From contig CAMBWG010000063.1 in the NCBI GenBank assembly GCA_945871415.1, positions 1 through 9,330 of the forward strand: DNA of 9,330 bases, in the 5' to 3' direction. The notes below the pieces were generated by a model. The model saw only the letters and a program-made list of their open reading frames with translations, ran no database searches and was not told the origin of the DNA. Both the position numbers and the translations under genes were made by a program. Shown here piece after piece: positions 1 to 6,160 of this stretch (position 1 is the stretch's first letter; each line of letters starts with the position of its first letter). This DNA comes from an uncultured Desulfovibrio sp. (GTDB taxonomy: Bacteria > Desulfobacterota > Desulfovibrionia > Desulfovibrionales > Desulfovibrionaceae).

Positions 1-687
1 TTGGTCCGCAGCTTTGCTGCCCATAATAAGCACCGCATCGGCATTCTTGATGTCGATCCAGTGATTGGTCATCGCACCACGTCCGAACGACTCTGCCAGA
101 GCCGCAACAGTGGGGCTGTGTCAGACCCGTGCCTGGTGGTCCATATGGACGACGCCCAGGCTTCTCATGGCTTGATGGATGACGGCGCATTCTTCATTGG
201 AGGCATGGGAGGTGCCCATCATGAAGATGCTTTCGAGGCGGTTGACGGTCTGACCGGCCTCGTTCTTCAGAATCATGTCCTTGTCGCGGGCGTCCTTGAC
301 GCGGCGGGCAATCTGATTCAGCGTCCAGTCCCAGTCCTTCTCTTCCCACTTGTCGCTGTGCGGCGCGCGGTACAGAGGCTTCGTGAGACGGTGGTCGCTG
401 GTGTACATGGTGAACAGGGCCGCGCCCTTGGCGCACAGAGCCCCTTCGTTGACGGGATGGTCGGGATCGCCCTCGGTAGAGACGAGCTTGCCGTCGCGCA
501 CATAGGCGATGACCTGACAGCATACCGAGCAGAACGGACAGATCGTCACCACTTCCTTGGCGCCCTCGATCTTCAGCTTGCCGGCATACGCCATAGCATC
601 ATCAATATTTATTCCCAACTGTCCGAGCGTCAGAGTCAGCACCCCGGCCCCGGCCAGCTTCAGGAAACTCCGCCGCGTACATTTCAT
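1..687 (-). CDS. fdnG: Formate dehydrogenase alpha subunit, selenocysteine-containing, Tat-exported (5' part, runs off window)
   Basis: Catalytic molybdopterin/tungstopterin subunit of a periplasmic formate dehydrogenase (formate to CO2). Codons 1-229 lie in the window. The N-terminus is a Tat signal: twin arginine at residues 5-6 followed by SFLK, a hydrophobic stretch, and a likely cleavage site after AMA (residue 33). A [4Fe-4S] ligand set follows at C50, C53, C57 and C85 (CxxCxxxC then C in LCAKG), with an extra C56 where relatives usually have Gly. The frame meets TGA at 121-123 (residue 189) in the context HQARV-U-HSPTVAALAESFGRGAMTNHW, the classic selenocysteine site of this family, and stays open to the window edge. 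The start at 687 is chosen because an AAGGAG box lies 7 nt upstream and it places the Tat motif correctly; upstream in-frame ATG at 792 would bury the signal. The beta subunit and maturation genes should lie to the left. Family assignment is firm; metal (Mo or W) cannot be told. Confidence 0.95.
82..123 (-). promoter_or_regulatory. Selenocysteine UGA codon (121-123) with downstream SECIS region
   Basis: The in-frame TGA is followed on the minus strand by CACAGCCCCACTG and then a stretch that can fold around a GGCUCUG loop (UGC/GCA inner pairs). This resembles in position and partial sequence the fdhF/fdnG SECIS of E. coli, where the hairpin directly after UGA recruits SelB. The recoding is supported by continuous family-conserved protein on both sides; the exact fold is my hand estimate. 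Right boundary of the element is approximate. Confidence 0.85.
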
Positions 688-694
688 GGCAGTT

Positions 695-700
695 CTCCTT
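695..700 (-). promoter_or_regulatory. Ribosome binding site of the formate dehydrogenase gene
   Basis: AAGGAG on the minus strand, 7 nt before the ATG at 687. It is a near-perfect Shine-Dalgarno match and decides the start over the in-frame ATG further upstream at 792. Confidence 0.85.
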
Positions 701-744
701 ACTGGATGTATGGAAAATACAGACGTCGTCCGAACGGGCGACAG

Positions 745-776
745 ACTGTATGGATACGCATCCAGCGTAAAACAGT
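745..776. promoter_or_regulatory. Imperfect palindrome in the divergent intergenic region, possible operator
   Basis: TGGATACGCATCCA (751-764) is a 14-bp palindrome with one mismatched pair, flanked by ACTGT (745-749) and its complement ACAGT (772-776). The word TGTATGGA occurs at 747-754 and again at 707-714, exactly 40 bp apart. The site lies 58-89 bp upstream of the formate dehydrogenase start, where a regulator would be expected. No factor is identified and the function is inference. Confidence 0.3.
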
Positions 777-1004
777 TCAGCCCGCGTTGCAAGTGTCGTC
801 CGATTTTCCCTGCGCTTTTTTACAGATTCCCGCAGACCGCCGCCACCGCCCGGATGGCCGTCCCCTTGAAAAATGCCGTCGTGTCTGTCATGGTCGCTTC
901 ACTGCGAAAACTGCGGCCCTCCGTTCCCGACGCCCGCGTTCATACCGCGGATCTTCCGAATGACCCCGAACGTTTGCGGACGTTCCCGCACCCCGCACGG
1001 CAAG

Positions 1005-1027
1005 GCATCGCGCTTTCCCCGCGATGC
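1005..1027 (+). promoter_or_regulatory. Hairpin in the leader of the DASS transporter gene
   Basis: Perfect 8-bp inverted repeat GCATCGCG (1005-1012) and CGCGATGC (1020-1027) with a 7-nt loop. It has no following T run, so it is not an intrinsic terminator. It sits about 90 bp upstream of the transporter start and could be an operator or leader hairpin; no function is shown. Confidence 0.3.
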
Positions 1028-1117
1028 GCCCATCTCTGTTCGGTTCCCCCGCGGCGCTTCCCGCAGCGCACGGGGCATTCCGCTCCCATCCAGCTCTGCA
1101 AGGGGGATATTCCGTTC

Positions 1118-2470
1118 ATGAAACGCGCGCTGACGTGCCTCCTGTTTTTCTGTATCTGCCTGCTCCCGCTGAGCCCTGTCGCGGTCTCTGCCGCCACGCC
1201 GGGCATCGTGCTGCCGGCCGATCCCACACAGGCCTATATTACTCTGGGCATTCTTCTGATTGCCGCGCTCATGTTCTTTACCGAGGTCATTCCGCTGCCC
1301 ATTACGGCGCTGCTCGTTCCCATAACCCTTTCCCTGACCGGCATCATTTCGGCCGAAAAGGCTTTCAGCTACTTTGGCGATCCCACGGTCGTGCTCTTCA
1401 TGGCCATGTTCATTGTGGGCGAAGGCACCTTCATCACCGGCTTTGCCGATATGGTGGGGCGCGCCGCCGTACGGATATCCCGCGGCAACACCGTGCTGCT
1501 GCTTATCAGCGCCATGACGGCGGTCGGCCTGCTGTCCACGGTGCTTTCCAATACGGGTACCATCGTGGTGGCCGTCCCCATGATTCTGGGTATCTGTCTC
1601 TCAGCCCGCATCAGCCCCGGCAAAATACTGCTGCCGGTGGCCTATGCCGCCTCTCTGGGCGGCACCGTAACGCTGGTGGGCACGCCGCCCAACGGCATCA
1701 TCAATTCCATGCTGGCGCAGGCGGGAACACAGACCTTCACCTTCTTTGAATTTGCCTATATCGGCCTGCCGCTGCTGCTTGCCGGTCTGCTGTACTACGG
1801 CCTCATAGGACACCGTTTTCTTCCTGACCACCCGGACACGGATGAAGAACTGTATCTGGCCGAAGAAACGCCCCGCCGCCGCAAAAAGCTGCCCCATGCC
1901 ATGCTGATCTTCGGCTTTGTCGTCATCATGATGGCCAGCGAGGCGATACCGCTTACCACCGCCGCCATGATCGGGGCCTGCCTCATGGTCATGACGCGCT
2001 GCATGACCATGCACGAAGCCTTTCACAGCGTGGACTGGACGACCATCTTCCTGTTTGCCGGCATGCTTTCCATGAGCGCCGCCATGACCAGCTCCGGCGC
2101 GGCCGCCATGGTGGCCCATGCCGTCGTAAGCCGCTTCTCAAATCCCTGGCTGCTCATGGTCGTCTGCTGTCTGCTGACGACCCTGCTTACGCATTTCATG
2201 TCCAACACGGCCACGGCGGCCCTCATGGCTCCGCTGGCCCTGCCCATTGCGAACGCGTCCGGCATCTCGCCCCTGCCTCTCTGCATGGGTATCGCCATGA
2301 CGGCTTCGACCTGCTTTCTTACGCCTGTTGCCACGCCGCCCAATACCATTGTTCTGGGCCCCGGACGCTACTCCTTCCTGGATTACGTCAGGTACGGCTG
2401 GCCGCTCCAGCTCATCAGCATGCTGCTCTGCGTTCTGCTCATTCCTCTGATCTGGCCCTTCCATCCTTAG
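1118..2470 (+). CDS. DASS/SLC13-family anion symporter (dicarboxylate, citrate or sulfate type)
   Basis: A 450-residue inner-membrane protein of the divalent anion:Na+ symporter family (IT superfamily), which imports di/tricarboxylates or sulfate with sodium. It shows the family's inverted-repeat architecture: SNT at 144-146 and TPPN at 189-192 in the first half, SNT at 362-364 and TPPN at 406-409 in the second. In VcINDY the two SNT motifs contact the substrate and sodium. About 11 hydrophobic segments are visible, with a charged cytoplasmic-type loop near 235-260 (DEELYLAEETPRRRKK). The N-terminal 25 residues are either a signal-like segment or the first membrane helix. The start at 1118 is preceded by AAGGGGG at 1100-1106, a longish 11-nt spacing; the frame is open further upstream but that part is not protein-like. 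The gene stands alone, followed by a repeat element. Length fits the family. The substrate cannot be read from sequence. Confidence 0.9.
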   Translation: MKRALTCLLFFCICLLPLSPVAVSAATPGIVLPADPTQAYITLGILLIAALMFFTEVIPLPITALLVPITLSLTGIISAEKAFSYFGDPTVVLFMAMFIVGEGTFITGFADMVGRAAVRISRGNTVLLLISAMTAVGLLSTVLSNTGTIVVAVPMILGICLSARISPGKILLPVAYAASLGGTVTLVGTPPNGIINSMLAQAGTQTFTFFEFAYIGLPLLLAGLLYYGLIGHRFLPDHPDTDEELYLAEETPRRRKKLPHAMLIFGFVVIMMASEAIPLTTAAMIGACLMVMTRCMTMHEAFHSVDWTTIFLFAGMLSMSAAMTSSGAAAMVAHAVVSRFSNPWLLMVVCCLLTTLLTHFMSNTATAALMAPLALPIANASGISPLPLCMGIAMTASTCFLTPVATPPNTIVLGPGRYSFLDYVRYGWPLQLISMLLCVLLIPLIWPFHP

Positions 2471-2472
2471 GG

Positions 2473-2638
2473 CGCTTTCAGTTTGAAACGCGTTGCGCTC
2501 CAAACAATACAGCCTGCCGTTTCGCGAAAAACATGCTGTTTTTTCCGCAGAATTCGGGCCGGACGGCGCAGTGCCGCCCCGCGTTTCACTTTTTTCAAAG
2601 GCAAAACACGCCATGAGCGGAATACAGAGTGCTTTTCG
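2473..2638 (-). repeat. Dispersed structured intergenic repeat, copy A
   Basis: Diverged inverted copy of the element at 8180-8355. Read on the minus strand it contains, in order: CGAAAAGC near 2638; hairpin 1 at 2581-2611 with inner CTTT-GAAA-AAAG (2600-2589); hairpin 2 at 2578-2565 (GGCG-GCACTG-CGCC); shared linker GGCCCGAA (2560-2553); an A/T-rich hairpin 3 at 2543-2527 (AAAAACA-GCA-TGTTTTT); shared CGCGAAACG (2526-2518); and shared TTTCAAACTGAA (2488-2477). By hand, one ungapped 50-base stretch at the 2477-2526 end matches copy B at 37 positions. It begins 2-3 bases after the stop codon of the transporter gene. Orientation is assigned from the GAAA-loop hairpin and is an inference. Confidence 0.75.
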
Positions 2639-2848
2639 AGAAAGAGAACCGCTGCCCGCATGCAGGCAGCCGGGGGTAAGACAAACCGCATAACCACGAC
2701 GCTTACGATTCAGACTGGTACAGCAGCGCCTTCCGCCGGGATATGCCGCTTGAAACATCCCGATCCCGGGGCCTGTTCATCCGGGGGAGCCCCCGCAACG
2801 CAACCATTCGCGCCGACAGCGCCCGAATGCAGGAAGGCAGACATTCCC
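2639..2848 (+). other. Leader of the acyl-CoA synthetase gene with overlapping hairpins
   Basis: No gene is supported here. CCGGGAT (2736-2742) can pair with either ATCCCG (2757-2762) or ATCCCGG (2763-2769), and a compact CGGGG-GAGC-CCCCG hairpin follows at 2782-2795. Mutually exclusive stems are compatible with a regulatory leader, but no known riboswitch consensus was recognised and GC-rich DNA forms such pairs often. A Shine-Dalgarno-like AGGAAGG lies at 2831-2837, 11 nt before the ATG. Confidence 0.35.
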
Positions 2849-5266
2849 ATGCAGCTTACCATCCAGTACGCACCCATTACGGAACTTTTCCGGCAGGCCC
2901 ACGCCGAAGGCCGCAACTGTCTCCTGGAACACGAGGTCTATGCCCTTCTGGGCTATTCCGGTGCGGAAACGCCGCCGCGCCACATCTTTCTTTCCAGAGA
3001 CAGCCGCCCTGTTGAGGAGGCCTGTCTGGCTCTGCCCGGCGAAAAGACCGTCCTGAAAATCGTCTCGCCCTTCATCGTTCACAAAACCGAGCTGGGCGGC
3101 GTGCGCATCATCCCGAAAAGCATGGACAAGATCCGTTCGGCCATGCGCCGTATGCTGTGCGAGGTGCCGGAACACTATGCCGACTGGCTGGAACGCCATC
3201 CGCAGGCCGCTCCGGCCGTCTACCGGGGACTTTCCGGCGCGGCCCTGCGCAACGCCGTAAGCCGCGATCTGCGCGGCGTGCTGCAGGTGCAGTTCATGCC
3301 GCCGGATTCCACGGCCTTCGGTAACGAGCTTATTGTGGGCCTGCGGCGTACGCGTGAATTCGGCATGGTCATCAGCGCCGGTCTGGGCGGCACCGACGCG
3401 GAGCTCTATGCCGAGCGCTTCCGCAAGGGACAGGCCATTGTGGCCGCGCCCACGGCCCTGACCGACGGACAGGCCTTTTTCAATCTCTTCCGCACCACGG
3501 TTTCCTACCGCAAGCTTGCCGGGCTTACCCGCGGGCAGCAGCGCATCGTCACCGACGAACAGCTCATCGAATGCTTTGAATCCTTTATCCGGCTCGGCAA
3601 CCATTATTCGCCGCTCAACGACGATGCCCCCTTCGTCATTGACGAACTGGAGATCAATCCCTTCTCCTTCAGCGATTTTCTCATGACGCCGCTGGACGGC
3701 ATGTGCCGCTTCTCCCTGCCGCAGGAGCGCGAGGCGGAGCGTCCCTTTCGCACCATCCATAATCTGCTCCATCCCCGCAGCATCGGTATTGCGGGGGTTT
3801 CCGCGCAACGGCGCAACTTCGGGCGCATCATACTGGAAAACATTCTTGCCGCCGGCTTCGATCCCTCGGCTGTCCGCATCGTACGTCCCGGCGGCGGCAC
3901 GGACGAAAGCGGCGTGACCTGCGTGCCCTCCCTTGCCGCGCTGCCGGAAGCGCTGGATCTGCTCATCGTGGCCGTCGGCGCGCCGCAGGTGCCCGCGCTG
4001 GTGGATGACGTGCTGCGCCACAATGCCGCGCGCAGCGTCATGCTCATTCCCGGCGGCATGGGCGAAACCGCGGAAAGCCGGGACACCGCGGCCCGTCTGG
4101 CTGCCGAAATAGCCGAAGCCCACCGCCGCCCCGACGGCGGTCCCGTCTTCCTCGGCGCCAACTGCATGGGCGTCATTTCGCGTCCGGGCAACTATGACAC
4201 ATGGTTCATTCCGGCCGCCAAGCTGCGGCAGGATGCCCGCCCCCCGTACCGCCGCATAGCCATTTTCAGCCAGAGCGGAGCCTTCCTGCTCAACCGCTAC
4301 AGCCAGACGCCGGAACTGCGTCCGGCCTATCTCATCTCGCTGGGCAATCAGACGGATCTGAGTCTTGGCGACATGATGCGCTATTTCCGCGATTCCGACG
4401 CCGTCGACGTCATTGCCGTCTATGTGGAAGGCTTCCGAGATCTGGACGGTCTGGCCTTTGCCCGCGCCGTGCGCGAGGCCGTCTGCGCCGGCAAGCAGGT
4501 CATTTTCTATAAGGCGGGGCGCACTCCCGAAGGCCGGAGCGCCACCAGCGGCCATACGGCCTCGCTGGCCGGGGACTACATGGTCTGCGAAAGCAGTCTG
4601 CGCCAGTCCGGGGCCATTGTGGCCCGCACCTTCAACGAGTTTCAGGATCTCGTCCTGCTGGCCGACGCCTTCGGCGACATGCCCATTCGCGGCACGCGCC
4701 TGGGAGCCGTCAGCGGCGCGGGTTTCGAGGCCGTGGGCATGGCCGACAACATCCAGTCCGAAGAATACAGCATGACGCTGGGCAGCCTGTCCGAGGAAAC
4801 CCGCGCCGCCATGCGCGCCCTGATTGCGGAAAAGAAGCTCGACAGGCTGGTGACCGTCGCCAACCCTCTGGACATCAACCCCGGCGCGGACGACGAGACC
4901 CACGCCCGCATGGCCGAACTCATGCTGGCCGACGATACCATTGACGCCGTGGCCATCGGCCTTGATCCGCTGTCGCCCGTCACCCATTCTCTTGCCGACA
5001 GCGACGAAGAACAGTTCCGCATGGACTCTCCCGACGGCATTCTTACCCGGCTGGAAAGCCTGCGCCGCACGGCCACCAAACCGCTGGTGGCCATTGTGGA
5101 CGGCGGCGTTCAGTTCGAACCCCTGCGCCGCGCCCTGCGCGAACGCAATATTCCGACATTCCCCGTCTGCGACAGAGCCGTTGCCGCGCTCTCCCTTTAT
5201 ATGGACGGACGCCTTGCCGCCGAAGGCCTGCGCTGCTCCTGCCCCTGGGAAGCACGGCAACATTGA
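2849..5266 (+). CDS. Acetate/acyl-CoA synthetase, ADP (NDP)-forming, fused beta-alpha arrangement
   Basis: An 805-residue cytoplasmic enzyme of the NDP-forming acyl-CoA synthetase family (acyl-CoA + ADP + Pi to acid + CoA + ATP, reversible). Residues about 1-290 are an ATP-grasp domain: IVSPFIVHKTELGGV carries H78, matching the ATP-grasp-domain histidine region of these enzymes, and DELEINPF (265-272) is the usual metal-binding end. Residues about 303-440 are a CoA-binding Rossmann domain starting LHPRSIGIAGVS. Residues about 465-610 are the succinyl-CoA-ligase-like domain with SQSGAF (474-479) and SGHTASLAG, whose H569 is the expected phosphohistidine. Residues about 612-790 are the last ligase subdomain (NPLDINP at 672-678). 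The ATP-grasp part comes first, unlike the more common fused order with the CoA-binding domain first. The start at 2849 is preferred because family homology begins there; the frame is open upstream to 2483 but that crosses the repeat element. A terminator follows. The acyl substrate is unknown. Confidence 0.9.
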   Translation: MQLTIQYAPITELFRQAHAEGRNCLLEHEVYALLGYSGAETPPRHIFLSRDSRPVEEACLALPGEKTVLKIVSPFIVHKTELGGVRIIPKSMDKIRSAMRRMLCEVPEHYADWLERHPQAAPAVYRGLSGAALRNAVSRDLRGVLQVQFMPPDSTAFGNELIVGLRRTREFGMVISAGLGGTDAELYAERFRKGQAIVAAPTALTDGQAFFNLFRTTVSYRKLAGLTRGQQRIVTDEQLIECFESFIRLGNHYSPLNDDAPFVIDELEINPFSFSDFLMTPLDGMCRFSLPQEREAERPFRTIHNLLHPRSIGIAGVSAQRRNFGRIILENILAAGFDPSAVRIVRPGGGTDESGVTCVPSLAALPEALDLLIVAVGAPQVPALVDDVLRHNAARSVMLIPGGMGETAESRDTAARLAAEIAEAHRRPDGGPVFLGANCMGVISRPGNYDTWFIPAAKLRQDARPPYRRIAIFSQSGAFLLNRYSQTPELRPAYLISLGNQTDLSLGDMMRYFRDSDAVDVIAVYVEGFRDLDGLAFARAVREAVCAGKQVIFYKAGRTPEGRSATSGHTASLAGDYMVCESSLRQSGAIVARTFNEFQDLVLLADAFGDMPIRGTRLGAVSGAGFEAVGMADNIQSEEYSMTLGSLSEETRAAMRALIAEKKLDRLVTVANPLDINPGADDETHARMAELMLADDTIDAVAIGLDPLSPVTHSLADSDEEQFRMDSPDGILTRLESLRRTATKPLVAIVDGGVQFEPLRRALRERNIPTFPVCDRAVAALSLYMDGRLAAEGLRCSCPWEARQH

Positions 5267-5275
5267 CCGAATGCG

Positions 5276-5308
5276 ACCGGCGGCGTACAACAATCCGCCG
5301 GTTTTGTT
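5276..5308 (+). terminator. Rho-independent terminator after the acyl-CoA synthetase gene
   Basis: Perfect 8-bp stem ACCGGCGG (5276-5283) with CCGCCGGT (5295-5302), an 11-nt loop, then TTTTGTT. It begins 10 bp after the stop codon. Only 36 bp separate it from the next start codon, so larC must use a promoter overlapping this hairpin or depend on readthrough. Confidence 0.8.
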
Positions 5309-5344
5309 ACGGCCGGCATCACTGAACGTACAAGGAAGACATCC

Positions 5345-6160
5345 ATGACACGCCACAGCCACGACGCCCACGACCATCCGCACCCCGGGGAACATCACGG
5401 CAGTCACGATGCTGCCGCGCGCATCATCACAGTACGTCCCGCCTCCGGTCTCTCCGGCGATATCATGCTGGCGGGACTGGCCGCGCTGGCCGGTCTGGAC
5501 AATGCGCGGCTCGCCGCCCTGACGGAAGAGCTGAACCTGCCCGCGCTTCAGGGCTGTGTGCGGCTGGAGCCCCGCTCCGTCAATCATGTGGCGGGATTCG
5601 GCTGTCAGATTGATCTGCCGCACGAGCACGAGCACCGCACGCTGGCGGATATTCTGACCATCATCGACGCTTCCCGCATGCCGGAGAGGGCAAAGGAAGC
5701 CGCCGCACGCGCCTTCCGCCTGCTGGCCGAAGCGGAAGGGGCCGTCCACGGAATCGCGCCCGAAAACGTGTCCTTCCATGAAGTAGGCGCGCTGGACAGC
5801 ATTCTGGACACCTGCCTGGTCTGCCGCCTGTTCGTGGAACTGGATGCGGCTCATCTTGTCTGCGGGCCGCTGCCGCTGGCCGACGGCTTTGTGCATTGCG
5901 CTCACGGCCGGATTGCCGTCCCCGCTCCGGCGGTACTCCGCCTGCTGGAGAACGTGCCGGTCTGCGCCTTTGCCGGAAGAGGAGAAACGGTCACCCCTAC
6001 CGCGGCGGCTCTGCTCAAGGCTCTGAACGCGGACTTCGGTCCGTGGCCCGCCATGACCATACGGAGCACGGCCATCAGCTACGGTACCAAAGTCTTTCCC
6101 GACGCTCCCAACGGCGCTCTCTGGGCCCTGGGCGAGGCCGGCCATCAGGCAAGATCATGA
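5345..6160 (+). CDS. larC: LarC-type nickel insertion protein, N-terminal (LarC1) domain only, His-rich
   Basis: A 271-residue protein of the LarC family, whose full members make the nickel-pincer nucleotide cofactor of lactate racemase by CTP-dependent nickel insertion. Family motifs run in order: GLSGDIM (35-41), HEHEHRTLADI (93-103), FHEVGALDSILD (144-155), GPLPL (174-178), HGRIAVPAPA (187-196), ETVTPTAAALL (214-224) and YGTKVFPDAPN (246-256). The protein stops just after this last motif, so the C-terminal LarC2 domain (normally giving a protein of about 400 residues) is absent. The Asp usually found four residues before the first Gly of GxSGDM is Arg31. Eight histidines occur in the first 21 residues, a likely metal-binding tail. 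AAGGAAG at 5332-5338 precedes the ATG. The stop overlaps the cysC start (ATGA). No larB, larE or larA is in the window. Family is sure; whether it makes the same cofactor is not. Confidence 0.85.
   Translation: MTRHSHDAHDHPHPGEHHGSHDAAARIITVRPASGLSGDIMLAGLAALAGLDNARLAALTEELNLPALQGCVRLEPRSVNHVAGFGCQIDLPHEHEHRTLADILTIIDASRMPERAKEAAARAFRLLAEAEGAVHGIAPENVSFHEVGALDSILDTCLVCRLFVELDAAHLVCGPLPLADGFVHCAHGRIAVPAPAVLRLLENVPVCAFAGRGETVTPTAAALLKALNADFGPWPAMTIRSTAISYGTKVFPDAPNGALWALGEAGHQARS

Larger units (their letters stand above)
688..1117. other. Divergent intergenic region, 430 bp
   Basis: Separates the leftward formate dehydrogenase gene from the rightward DASS transporter, so promoters for both should lie here. 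I could not find a convincing -35/-10 pair in either direction. Visible structure is the palindrome at 745-776 and an 8-bp perfect inverted repeat at 1005-1027. Open frames crossing it show no recognisable protein. Confidence 0.6.

Noticed and set aside
701..775. Possible third, degenerate copy of the intergenic repeat on the minus strand
   Set aside because: A 40-base ungapped comparison with copy A matches well only at its two ends (about 22 of 40 positions), with none of the exact linker blocks; likely chance.
557..1117. In-frame N-terminal extension of the DASS transporter
   Set aside because: It would overlap the formate dehydrogenase start and promoter region and is not protein-like; transporter homology begins after 1118.
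2483..2848. In-frame N-terminal extension of the acyl-CoA synthetase by 122 residues
   Set aside because: It runs through repeat copy A and encodes no family sequence; a start at 2849 matches the ATP-grasp beginning. A similar peptide read from copy B reflects the DNA repeat, not a domain.
2777..6145. Open frame of 1122 codons on the minus strand opposite the synthetase and larC
   Set aside because: It mirrors two well-supported family proteins in GC-rich DNA, its translation is low-complexity Gly/Ala/Arg/His without recognisable motifs, and it has no ribosome binding site.
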